From: Aquilonibacter sp963703325 | GTDB lineage: Bacteria; Vulcanimicrobiota; Vulcanimicrobiia; Vulcanimicrobiales; Vulcanimicrobiaceae | DNA: 64,000 nt | Assembly: GCA_963703325.1 (NCBI GenBank) | Contig: OY969805.1 | Coordinates: 1,054,001 to 1,118,000 of the forward strand | Direction: 5' to 3' | The notes under the pieces: generated by a model | Database searches by the model: none | Told to the model about the DNA's origin: nothing | What the model saw: the letters and a program-made list of their open reading frames with translations, nothing else | Translations under genes and position numbers: made by a program | Part shown: positions 42,770 to 50,385 of the stretch, piece by piece | Numbering within the stretch: position 1 is the stretch's first letter | Layout of the letters: every line of letters begins with the position of its first letter

Positions 42770-44307
42770 AGCAGCTCGCCGTTGGCGTGCGCGATGTCTT
42801 TGTCGTCGTAGATGCTGCCTTTGCCCGACGAGCGATTGATGTAGAACGCAAACGCCACGTGATGGCCGCTGCGCGTCGTCATATACCCGGCCAGACCTTT
42901 GGCGGTGATGATTTCGCCGGCGTTGAGCTCGTCGGCAGCACCGAACGTGCCGGTCTTCGCAAACACTTTGCCCGCTGCGGGCGAGTCGTTCTGAATGTTG
43001 AACAGCGTGCCGTCGACGCCCATGATCGGCAGTCCGTTGTGGAAATCGTCATACCAACGCTGGGTGTGCACCCAGGCGAGATAGTGCACCATGAAATTCG
43101 GAGTAAAAAACGCCGAGACGCCCAGACCGTCTTCCATCGACGCGCTATTGACGTCGAGCCCCGCGTTTTGCAACATCTTCCGCTCGAGTGCGAAGCCCTG
43201 CGCGAGCAGATCGCCGTGCGGCGACGGCGCAAGGTGCACCGCCCAGGTATACGGTCCCATCGCGGCGTGGAGATTGTCGCTGAGCTTGAGCGTAATGCGC
43301 ACGTCCTGCGCGAGCGGGAGCGAGGTGTGCGACGCGACGAGATTCGCGGCGGTGTAGCTCGCCTTTGCGGCGGCCGGATCGAACGGCTTTGCATCCGCGG
43401 GCGTGGTAACGGTAATTCCGGCGTCCTGCAGCACGCTCGCGAAGGCCATCGCCGCAAAGACGTCGGGATTCGGAACGCGATAGGCAAACAGAATCGTCGG
43501 TCCCGAGGGAATCGCGCCGGTAATCGTAACGACGTGCGAACCGTTGGGCTGCGTGACGTCGCCGCTCATATCGATCGAGGGTTCACCTCCGGGTTTGCTC
43601 GTCGTTGCGTGATTGACGAAGCTCACGTACGGCGTCTGCGGCGACACCGTGATGCTTGCGCCATCACCGGCGTGCGCACCCGGAGCGATCGTGACGTCGA
43701 CCACATTGTCGTTGAGGATCATCGGCGAGACCATCGTTCCGGTGCCGCCCTCGGGGCCAGGGCTTGCAAAGAGCGACGCGTCGACGGCCACGCGGCCGTC
43801 GATCGCCTTGACGCCGCTTGCTTTCACTTGCGCTGCCAATTGACGCAGCACCACCAGCGGATCGCCCGGCACGGCTTTGGTGTGCGGGGATCCGTCGTAC
43901 GCGTGATCTTCATTCTGGAATGCCAGCGTGCCGTTGGGCTGGATACGCTGCGAGATATTTGGATCACCGCTTGCGACGAGGACGAGATCGCCTTGCAGCG
44001 TGCCGCTCGCGTCAACCGGACCGGTACGATAGACGGGCGTCGTCCAGCGAAAGCCCGGGCCGAGCAGCGCGAGGCTCGTGCCTTCGGTGAGGAGCTTGGT
44101 CGTCGACGCGGCTTCCATAAACGTTTGCGCGTTGCGCGCAAACAGTACCCGATGCGTATCGAGGTCGTACACCTCGCCGGCGACGATCGCATGGCGCAAC
44201 AGCGGCGCGGCGATGATCTGTGTCATCGTTAGCGGCGCGGGCGCGCTTTGTACCGCGGCAATCAGTGCGCCAAACGCACATACCAGAACGATTAATCGCT
44301 GCTTCAT
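42733..44307 (-). CDS. dacB: D-alanyl-D-alanine carboxypeptidase/endopeptidase, PBP4 family (S13)
   Basis: 524 residues from ATG 44307; an ATG six codons upstream is possible. Signal peptide MKQRLIVLVCAFGALIAAVQ. Active-site motifs: SxxK as STTK at 68-71 (EAASTTKLLTEGTSL), SxN as LSDNLHAAM (about 349), KTG as FAKTGTFGA. VLVASGDPNISQRIQPNG and VDASLFASPGPEGG belong to the S13-specific insert domains. Trims or cleaves peptidoglycan cross-links in the periplasm. Its 3' end is the source of the 37-nt direct repeat copied 400 nt downstream. Confidence 0.93.
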   Translation of the reverse strand: MKQRLIVLVCAFGALIAAVQSAPAPLTMTQIIAAPLLRHAIVAGEVYDLDTHRVLFARNAQTFMEAASTTKLLTEGTSLALLGPGFRWTTPVYRTGPVDASGTLQGDLVLVASGDPNISQRIQPNGTLAFQNEDHAYDGSPHTKAVPGDPLVVLRQLAAQVKASGVKAIDGRVAVDASLFASPGPEGGTGTMVSPMILNDNVVDVTIAPGAHAGDGASITVSPQTPYVSFVNHATTSKPGGEPSIDMSGDVTQPNGSHVVTITGAIPSGPTILFAYRVPNPDVFAAMAFASVLQDAGITVTTPADAKPFDPAAAKASYTAANLVASHTSLPLAQDVRITLKLSDNLHAAMGPYTWAVHLAPSPHGDLLAQGFALERKMLQNAGLDVNSASMEDGLGVSAFFTPNFMVHYLAWVHTQRWYDDFHNGLPIMGVDGTLFNIQNDSPAAGKVFAKTGTFGAADELNAGEIITAKGLAGYMTTRSGHHVAFAFYINRSSGKGSIYDDKDIAHANGELLGAMATAAWLSL

Positions 44308-44424
44308 TTTGGGGTGATTCTCCAAGTATTTCCTCAGTCCGGCCTAATGCACGAGGCGCGCTGCAATTCGTATGCTCGAATGCGCCAGAACGTCTGTACC
44401 TAACGAGATGAAGAGGAACATACC

Positions 44425-45576
44425 ATGCGAACTCCCCTGTTGCTCGCCCTTGCTGCAACGATCGCGCTGGCCGCGTGCAGCGGTGGCGGCACGTCGACGC
44501 CACCCGCATCGGGCGGCGGCAGCTCGACGCAATCGAGCCAAACGCAATCACAAACTGCAATCGATACCACCAACGCGCTCGGTGATCCGGTCAAGACCAC
44601 GGCCGATTTCAACGACACCACCAGCGGAACCGAGACCGCGCAGCGCCCGATGAACAAAACCGTCATGCTGACGAGCGGCACCTGCACCAACGGCATCGAG
44701 TTCTGGTCGCCCGACAAGAACGGCGATCCCAACTCGACCGAGGAACAATATTTTTACGACACCGCGTGCACCGAGCTCGCGCGTGACGTCGTGCGCATCT
44801 ACACCGTCAATGGCACGTCGGAAACCGTCAATCGCACGGAATCAGCGTACGCGATCAACAACGCGACACCGATCGCGACGCGCACCAGCACCGTGAACTA
44901 CATCAACGGCTCGTATGACGCCAACGGCTACCCGGTCGTGGCCGACGGCTTCGCGCGCGACGCCGCGAGCGCCACCAACATCTCCGGCTCGAAAACCATT
45001 GTCGGCGACGACGAACTCGTCATGCAGGCCGGCAGCGGCGGCACCAATACCTGGTGCGGCGATTCGGCCGGCTACAACGCGACCGGTATCGCTTCGCTCA
45101 ACGAGACCTTCGGCTGGGAAGGCGGCGTCGCAAGCGGCGGCTCGCGTACGCTCAACGGCAACGGATCGGTGACGTGGACCTCGACCCACAGCGGAACCGT
45201 TTTCACCGGCGCAATCGGCTCGCTCTCGATTGCCACCAGCACGGAGAACACGACCTGTCCGATCGCCACGCCGCAGTACACGCTTAGCGGCGGCACCTCG
45301 CAGGGGAGCTATTCAATCCCGCTGACGGCCACCTACCTGCACGGTGAACTGACCAGTCTCACCGTGACCAACGCCACTCTAGCAAGCGGTAACACGCTTA
45401 ATGTCACCACCAATTCCAATCTCTCCCCAACGAATTCGAACTTCATCACCGGTACGATAGCAAGCAGCAGCTCGCAGGTCGCGACCTTCGCGGTCGATTG
45501 CTTCGGCGACGGCACGCTGACGGTGACCGCGAGCGGCGCACAGTTTGTCATCGACGACTGGCACGTCGTCAAGTAA
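44425..45576 (+). CDS. Lipoprotein of unknown function, Thr/Asn/Ser-rich
   Basis: 383 residues. Lipobox ATIALAACSGGG (Cys19), then a Ser/Thr/Gln linker. The mature part is beta-rich, with NGIEFWSPDKNGDPNSTEEQ, YFYDTACTELARDVVRIYTV and paired Cys (SGTCTNG / DTACTEL). The second half has repeats of T-S-T/N-G-S type (NGNGSVTWTSTHSG; LTSLTVTNATLASGN). No family recognised. AAGAGG precedes the ATG. Divergent from dacB; a strong hairpin terminator follows its stop. Confidence 0.8.
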   Translation: MRTPLLLALAATIALAACSGGGTSTPPASGGGSSTQSSQTQSQTAIDTTNALGDPVKTTADFNDTTSGTETAQRPMNKTVMLTSGTCTNGIEFWSPDKNGDPNSTEEQYFYDTACTELARDVVRIYTVNGTSETVNRTESAYAINNATPIATRTSTVNYINGSYDANGYPVVADGFARDAASATNISGSKTIVGDDELVMQAGSGGTNTWCGDSAGYNATGIASLNETFGWEGGVASGGSRTLNGNGSVTWTSTHSGTVFTGAIGSLSIATSTENTTCPIATPQYTLSGGTSQGSYSIPLTATYLHGELTSLTVTNATLASGNTLNVTTNSNLSPTNSNFITGTIASSSSQVATFAVDCFGDGTLTVTASGAQFVIDDWHVVK

Positions 45577-45605
45577 CCAATCAAACGTCCCCGTGCTACG
45601 CGATC

Positions 45606-45635
45606 GACCCCGGCGGTTACTGGCCCGCCGGGGTC
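45606..45635 (+). terminator. Hairpin terminator after the 44425 lipoprotein gene
   Basis: GACCCCGGCGG, an 8-nt loop and CCGCCGGGGTC form a perfect 11-bp stem 30 nt after the stop codon. The following T-run (CGTTTGAGGTTT) is weak but present. Confidence 0.7.
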
Positions 45636-45710
45636 ACTCGTTTGAGGTTTAATCCCGCCGGCGGCGCGGTAGAATTGCAGGGGTTAGAGAAACGAACCCT
45701 ATCAAAACCG

Positions 45711-45738
45711 AGGCCCGGCATGAGTAAGTGCCGGGCCT
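45711..45738 (-). terminator. Hairpin terminator for the parB-to-trpS leftward operon
   Basis: AGGCCCGGCA, an 8-nt loop and TGCCGGGCCT give a perfect 10-bp stem directly after the trpS stop. On the minus strand the stem is followed by CGGTTTTGATAGGG, a short U-tract, so it fits leftward transcripts. Confidence 0.7.
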
Positions 45739-45745
45739 TGCATGT

Positions 45746-46747
45746 TTAGGTCAAGCGCATCGCGCGTTTGACATCGGCGATCACCGAGGCCGCAATCTCA
45801 CGCGTTCGCGCGGTACCGTCGGCGATGATGCGTTCGACCAGCGCCGGATCGTCGCGATACATGACGAGCCGCTCGCGCACCGGTCGCAGATAGTCGTTGA
45901 GCTGCGCGGCAAAATCGGTCTTGTCGTCGACGCACCCGAGTGCGCCCGAGCGGCACTCGGCAGCGATGATGTCGAGCTTGAGCGGATTGACGAACTTCCA
46001 CAGCGCGAACACCGGACAGACTTCCGGATGTCCGGGATCGTTGCGCCGAACCTTGAGCGGATCGGTGATCATCGAGCGCACTTTTTTCGTCGTCGTCGCG
46101 TCGTCGTCGGCGATCAGGATCGCGTTGTCGTACGACTTCGACATTTTCCGGCCATCGGTGCCGGGAACTTCGGCAAATTCGGTGAGTGTGGGATGCGGCT
46201 CGACCAAAATCTCCGCACCGTTGCCGTAGAGATGATTGAAGCGCCGCACCACTTCGCGCCCGAGTTCGAGATGCGCGATTTGATCGCGGCCGACCGGGAC
46301 GCGTTCACCACGCACGATCGCCACATCGCACAGCTGTAGCAGCGGGTAGCCGAGAAACCCGATAGTGGCAATCTGTGAGCCCAGCGCCTCGATCTGTCCC
46401 TTGTAGGTTGGGACGCGCTCGAGCCACGACACCGGCGTGATCATCGAGAGCAGCGTGTAGAGTTCCATGATCTCCGGCACGCCCGACTGCAAGTAGATCG
46501 TCGCTTTGGCCGGATCGACGCCGGCCGCAAGCCAGACCGCAACCATCTCGTTGCGCGCGTCGCGAATCGCCTGCGGATCTTCGAACCCGGTGGTGTACGC
46601 GTGCAGATCCGCAATTTCGAAAAACGCGTCGGCCGTGTCGCAATAGGCCGCCCATTGCGTGAGCACGCCAACCAGATGGCCCAGATGCAATCCGCCGGTC
46701 GGGCGCATCCCCGACATTACGCGCGGTTTGGTGGTGGTAGCCGTCAT
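45746..46747 (-). CDS. trpS: Tryptophanyl-tRNA synthetase
   Basis: 333 residues, a class I synthetase. The HIGH-type motif is seen in SGMRPTGGLHLGHLVGVLTQ (HLGH), and the KMSKS motif in GRKMSKSYDNAILIADD (about residue 198). QIAHLELGREVVRRFNHLYG and PLLQLCDVAIVRGERVPVGR are family segments that bind tryptophanyl-adenylate and the dimer partner. Starts 6 nt after the thiD stop, at the end of a leftward run that includes the thiamine genes; a hairpin terminator follows. Confidence 0.96.
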   Translation of the reverse strand: MTATTTKPRVMSGMRPTGGLHLGHLVGVLTQWAAYCDTADAFFEIADLHAYTTGFEDPQAIRDARNEMVAVWLAAGVDPAKATIYLQSGVPEIMELYTLLSMITPVSWLERVPTYKGQIEALGSQIATIGFLGYPLLQLCDVAIVRGERVPVGRDQIAHLELGREVVRRFNHLYGNGAEILVEPHPTLTEFAEVPGTDGRKMSKSYDNAILIADDDATTTKKVRSMITDPLKVRRNDPGHPEVCPVFALWKFVNPLKLDIIAAECRSGALGCVDDKTDFAAQLNDYLRPVRERLVMYRDDPALVERIIADGTARTREIAASVIADVKRAMRLT

Positions 46748-46753
46748 CGCCGG

Positions 46754-47518
46754 TCAGTACGCCGCGCGCATGCCGTCAACTTGCACGGCGTGCGCAATTC
46801 GTTCGCGAACGAACGCGCGCGCGAAGTGCACCGCGGCACGCAGCTCGTCGCCGCGCGCGAGCGCACACGCCAGCGCCATCGTCAGCGTGCAGCCGGTACC
46901 GCGCATGTCGCCAGGAATGCGTCCACCCGCGAATGTCTCGACACCGTCCGCGTCGGCGAGCACGTCGGAGGGCTCGCCCGAAAGGTGGCCGCCCTTGAGC
47001 AATATCGCCCGCGCCCCGCGCGAACGCAGCTCGCGTGCGGCGTCGACCAACTGCGCGCGGCCGATCTCGCGGCCGAGCAACGCGCTCGCCTCGTCCAGGT
47101 TCGGGGTGACGATCGCCTGCGGCAGCGAGAGCAGACCGTCGCCGATCGCGCGTAGCGTCGCGTCATCGGCCAGCGCGCCGCCGCCGCTTGCGGCTAGCAC
47201 CGGATCGATCACCGCGGGGAGATCGGCACTCCCGATGGCCTGCGCGACGATCGCAACGGCCGCCGCCGAGCCGAGCGCACCGACGCGAATCGCGTCGACC
47301 AGCTCCCAGCCGATCGCGTCGAGCTGCGCGCGGATGATCGCCGGCGAAAGCGGCTCGAGCGCGTGCACGCCGCGCGCATCTTGCGCGCTGACCGCGGCAA
47401 CCACGCTGAGCACGCGCACGCCCAGTTCCGTGCCGATGCGCAGGTCGAGTCCAGTCCCGGCGACGTTCCACGGATGCGTCGTCCCGATCGAAAGAACGGT
47501 TAGGTCGCGCATCGTCAT
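46754..47518 (-). CDS. thiD: Hydroxymethylpyrimidine/phosphomethylpyrimidine kinase-like protein
   Basis: 254 residues from ATG 47518 (ATGA overlap with the preceding gene). Phosphorylates HMP and HMP-P in thiamine synthesis. Later motifs are typical: SVVAAVSAQDARGVHALEPL, ADLPAVIDPVLAASGG, VTPNLDEASALLGREI, ILLKGGHLSGEPSDVL and GTGCTLTMALACALARG. The usual N-terminal glycine-rich AGSDSGGGAGIQAD motif is replaced by IGTTHPWNVAGTGLDLRIG, which may affect the substrate pocket. Neighbouring thiE supports the thiamine role. Confidence 0.88.
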   Translation of the reverse strand: MTMRDLTVLSIGTTHPWNVAGTGLDLRIGTELGVRVLSVVAAVSAQDARGVHALEPLSPAIIRAQLDAIGWELVDAIRVGALGSAAAVAIVAQAIGSADLPAVIDPVLAASGGGALADDATLRAIGDGLLSLPQAIVTPNLDEASALLGREIGRAQLVDAARELRSRGARAILLKGGHLSGEPSDVLADADGVETFAGGRIPGDMRGTGCTLTMALACALARGDELRAAVHFARAFVRERIAHAVQVDGMRAAY

Positions 47519-47886
47519 TTCACCCACCCGAGGCGCTCGTAGAGACTGAAACCGGCTTCGACCAGCGCCGAGAGTTCCACCAGCAATTCGCGCTCGGGCC
47601 GCACGAAATTAAAGCACGATCGGCCCTGCATGCGCTTCTTTAGCGCATCGCTCGTGCTGCCGAGCAGTTCGGGATGCGAGTAAATCGGCAGGAGATGAAA
47701 GGCCACGTGGGCGCGGCGGATCTGCACGCCGCCGAAGCGCATGGCGCGCTTGAAATCCGGCACGTACTCACCGTCGAGCATGTAGAACGTCTCGGTGTCC
47801 GCGGCCGCGTGTAAGCGTGGCGCGTACGGCGTGAGCAGCGCCTTGAGCACCGCAAAGGTGCCGCGAAAATCACGCGTCGCGGTCAT
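47515..47886 (-). CDS. Conserved hypothetical protein, DUF1801/YdhG-like
   Basis: 123 residues from ATG 47886, chosen because a longer reading from 47940 lies in thiE. Segments MRFGGVQIRRAHVAFHLLPI and LKKRMQGRSCFNFVRPEREL recall small proteins of the DUF1801 type with the FGGV-x-I and KKRMQG-x-SCFNF motifs. Basic surface residues may bind nucleic acid or anions; function unknown. Coupled by overlap to thiE upstream and thiD downstream, though no thiamine role is known for the family. Confidence 0.7.
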   Translation of the reverse strand: MTATRDFRGTFAVLKALLTPYAPRLHAAADTETFYMLDGEYVPDFKRAMRFGGVQIRRAHVAFHLLPIYSHPELLGSTSDALKKRMQGRSCFNFVRPERELLVELSALVEAGFSLYERLGWVK

Positions 47887-48532
47887 ACCACTGCTCCACC
47901 AGCGCGCGCGCTGCCGATTCCGGATCGGGTGCCGAACCAATTGCCGCGATCACGGCGGCCATCGCCACACCGCTTGCCCGCACCGCAGCGATCGTTGCCG
48001 CACTAATGCCGCCGATCGCCGCAACCGGGTAGCGGCTCACCGCGGCGACCGCGCGCAAGCCGTCGATTCCAATCGGCGCGCCGGCATCGGCCTTCGAGCC
48101 GGTAGCGTACACGGCACCGACGCCGAGATAGTCGGCATCTTCGGCGTTCGCGCGCTGCGCTTCGGAAACCGTCCCGCACGACAAGCCGATCAGCCGCTCG
48201 CGCAGGGCCACGCGCACCGGCGCAACCGCTGCGAAGCCTTCGTCGTCGGGCCCGAGGTGCACGCCGTCGCAATCGAACGCCAGCGCCGCGCGCCAATCAT
48301 CGTTGACGATCAACAGTGCGCCGCACGCGCGCGTCCGCTCGCGCAAGGCCTGCAGGTGCTCCGCACTGATCCCGTTCTTGGCGCGATACTGGAGCAGGCG
48401 GACGCCGCCGGCAAGCGCCGCGTTCGCCACGGTCATCGCGCGCGCGTCCTCGTTGACGATCGCATAGATGCCGTGCAACTGCGCGACACGTTGCGCGCGT
48501 GTGAATGGGCTGCTACCTACGCGCTGACGCAT
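47870..48532 (-). CDS. thiE: Thiamine-phosphate synthase
   Basis: 220 residues. Joins HMP-PP and the thiazole phosphate to thiamine phosphate. TIM-barrel motifs: GIYAIVNEDARAMTVANAAL, GGVRLLQYRAKNGISAEHLQ (QYR-K), LIVNDDWRAALAFDCDGVHL (ND-x-x-x-A and GVHLGPDD), IGLSCGTVSEAQRA, GADYLGVGAVYATGSK-like segment (here DADYLGVGAVYATGSKADAG) and PVAAIGGISAAT. The start codon at 48532 lies 55 nt after the end of the small membrane-protein gene. Confidence 0.95.
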   Translation of the reverse strand: MRQRVGSSPFTRAQRVAQLHGIYAIVNEDARAMTVANAALAGGVRLLQYRAKNGISAEHLQALRERTRACGALLIVNDDWRAALAFDCDGVHLGPDDEGFAAVAPVRVALRERLIGLSCGTVSEAQRANAEDADYLGVGAVYATGSKADAGAPIGIDGLRAVAAVSRYPVAAIGGISAATIAAVRASGVAMAAVIAAIGSAPDPESAARALVEQWYDRDA

Positions 48533-48587
48533 TCGCTGACGCTCAGCCCTTCGGGTTGCAATGCACCTTCGCGTAGGCGCCAGCCCA

Positions 48588-48767
48588 CTAGGAGCGTGAT
48601 TTCATTCGTCGCCATAACACGAGATTCGCCGCGAGATAGCACGCGAAGAGCACGCAGATCCCGACGGCGATGACGAATTGATGGCGTTGCAACGCGAGCG
48701 GCACGATCAGCACGAAGCAGAGCGCGGCGAACATCACGATCGTCATGATGCGCGTGAAGGGAATCAT
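48588..48767 (-). CDS. 59-residue double-pass membrane protein coupled to parB
   Basis: A short gene in the gap between parB and thiE. ATG at 48767 overlaps the parB stop (48764-48766) as ATGA, the same junction used by parA-parB and cca-parA. It begins MIPFTRIMTIVMFAALCFVL, with a second hydrophobic stretch (FVIAVGICVLFACYLAANLV) and a basic end WRRMKSRS. Two membrane segments of about 18-20 residues in a hairpin are predicted, both ends cytoplasmic. No family recognised. Coding is supported by position and a clean hydrophobic pattern. Confidence 0.72.
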   Translation of the reverse strand: MIPFTRIMTIVMFAALCFVLIVPLALQRHQFVIAVGICVLFACYLAANLVLWRRMKSRS

Positions 48768-49618
48768 GGTTCGAGCAACAGGTCCGAAAGGCGCAACAAT
48801 TCGTTTTCGTTGGCGAAGCGAAATTCGATCTTACCGCCCCGGCCGCCGCGCACCAGTGCAACGTGCGTGCCGTAACGCTCGCGCAAGCGCTGTTCGAATT
48901 CCGCCTCGTCGGGCGAGAGTTCGCGCGCGCGACCGGTTGCCGCCGGTGTTTTTACCGCACCGGTGAGTTTCTCAAGTGCGCGGACCGAGAGCCCGTCGTT
49001 GGCGGCGCGCTCGGCCAGCCTGATGCGCTCCTGCGCGGGTGCGGCAAGCAGCGCGCGGCCATGACCGGCGGTCAAACGGCCGTCGACCAGCATCGCTTTG
49101 ATTGCATCCGGCAGCGCGAGTAAGCGCAACGCATTCGCGACCGCCGGGCGACTGCGCCCCAGGCGCTGCGCAAGGTCCTCCTGCGTGAAACCATACTCGT
49201 CCATCAGGCTGGAAAAGCCGGCGGATTCCTCGATCGGATTGAGGTTTTCACGCTGCAAATTCTCGATGATCGCCACTTCGAGCGAATCGCGATCGTCGGA
49301 CTCGCGCACGATTGCGGGAATCGTCGCGCGCTGCAGCGCGGCGCACGCGCGCCAGCGCCGCTCGCCTGCCACCAGCTCGAAATTCTCACCCCGCCGGCGC
49401 ACGATGATCGGCACCAGCACACCGTACTCGGCGATCGAATTCTTGAGGTCGTCCATCGCGGCCGCATCGAAGTTCTTGCGCGGCTGAAACGGATTGGGCG
49501 TGATCCGCGCGACCGGAATTTCCCGCAGCGCATCGTCGGGCGTCGGCGAGGTTGGCACCGGCGCATCACCGAGCAGCGCGCCAAGGCCTTTGCCCAACCC
49601 GCGTTTGGGTTGACTCAT
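48764..49618 (-). CDS. parB: Chromosome-partitioning protein ParB (CTPase, parS-binding)
   Basis: 284 residues. Starts MSQPKRGLGKGLGALLGD, the ParA-stimulating N-terminal motif. ParB/Srx CTPase box: RITPNPFQPRKNFD and VAGERRWRACAALQRATIPA (GERR). Helix-turn-helix: GFTQEDLAQRLGRSRPAVAN. KALLAAP-like ending LTAGHGRALLAAPAQERIRL, and a C-terminal dimerisation domain. Binds parS and spreads by CTP clamping, recruiting SMC. Overlaps parA as ATGA. Two parS-like sites lie 2.2 kb upstream. Confidence 0.96.
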   Translation of the reverse strand: MSQPKRGLGKGLGALLGDAPVPTSPTPDDALREIPVARITPNPFQPRKNFDAAAMDDLKNSIAEYGVLVPIIVRRRGENFELVAGERRWRACAALQRATIPAIVRESDDRDSLEVAIIENLQRENLNPIEESAGFSSLMDEYGFTQEDLAQRLGRSRPAVANALRLLALPDAIKAMLVDGRLTAGHGRALLAAPAQERIRLAERAANDGLSVRALEKLTGAVKTPAATGRARELSPDEAEFEQRLRERYGTHVALVRGGRGGKIEFRFANENELLRLSDLLLEP

Positions 49619-50385
49619 ACCGGCGCGTGCGCTCCGAGCAATTCTTTCGCGAGCGAGATATACGCTTGCGCGCCGCGGCTCTTCACGTCGAAGAGGATGA
49701 CCGGCTTGCCGAACGACGGCGCTTCGGAAAGACGAATGTTGCGCGGAATCTGCGTCTTGAACATTTGCTGCGGAAAATATCGCTCGAGTTCATCGAGCAC
49801 TTCCGTCGCGAGGCGCGTGCGACCGTCGAACATCGTCACCAGCACGCCACTGACGTGCAGCGTCGGATTGAGCGCGCTGCGCACCCGATTGACGACCGCG
49901 GTCAGCTGCGAGAGCCCTTCGAGCGCGTAGTATTCCGCTTGCACCGGAATGATGATTTCTTCCGCGGCGGTGAGCGCGTTGATCGTTAGCAGGCCAAGTG
50001 ACGGCGGACAATCGATCAGCACGAAATCGTAGCGCGACGCAATCGGCAGCAGCGCTTGGCGCAGGCGCGTTTCACGCGAGAGCGCCGACACCAGCTCGAT
50101 TTCGGCACCGGCGAGATTGATCGTCGCCGGGATGAGAGTGAGCGTGTCGATCTCGGTCGCTTGCGCGACGTCATCGACGCTCGCTTCCTGCATCAAGACG
50201 TTGTAGATGTCGCGATGCATGCCGTGTTTTTCAATGCCGAAGCCGGTCGTCGTATTACCTTGCGGATCGCAATCGACAACCAGCACACGCCGGCCTTCAA
50301 CGGCGAGCGCTGCACCAAGATTAACGGCTGTCGTGCTCTTGCCGACGCCGCCTTTTTGATTCACGAGGGCGATAATCCGACTCAA
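49615..50385 (-). CDS. parA: Chromosome-partitioning ATPase ParA (Soj)
   Basis: 256 residues. Deviant Walker A IALVNQKGGVGKSTTAVNLG (KGGVGKS, residues about 10-16), Walker A' YDFVLIDCPPSLGLLTINAL, and Walker B-type IIIPVQAEYYALEGLSQL. MinD/ParA dimer ATPase that binds DNA non-specifically and moves ParB-parS complexes. Coupled to cca upstream and parB downstream by ATGA overlaps. The usual origin-proximal gidA/gidB-parA-parB block is here interrupted by cca and the C26 amidase. Confidence 0.96.
   Translation of the reverse strand: MSRIIALVNQKGGVGKSTTAVNLGAALAVEGRRVLVVDCDPQGNTTTGFGIEKHGMHRDIYNVLMQEASVDDVAQATEIDTLTLIPATINLAGAEIELVSALSRETRLRQALLPIASRYDFVLIDCPPSLGLLTINALTAAEEIIIPVQAEYYALEGLSQLTAVVNRVRSALNPTLHVSGVLVTMFDGRTRLATEVLDELERYFPQQMFKTQIPRNIRLSEAPSFGKPVILFDVKSRGAQAYISLAKELLGAHAPV

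Noticed and set aside
45640..45710. tRNA or small structured RNA in the spacer between two hairpins before trpS
   Set aside because: No cloverleaf, T-loop GTTCGA or CCA-type end; only the two terminator hairpins are supported.
48517..48861. 114-codon minus-strand frame across the parB-thiE gap
   Set aside because: It covers the parB 3' end in a different frame, is Arg/His-rich and contains no hydrophobic pattern. The 59-residue membrane frame at 48588-48767 fits the gap and the ATGA coupling better.
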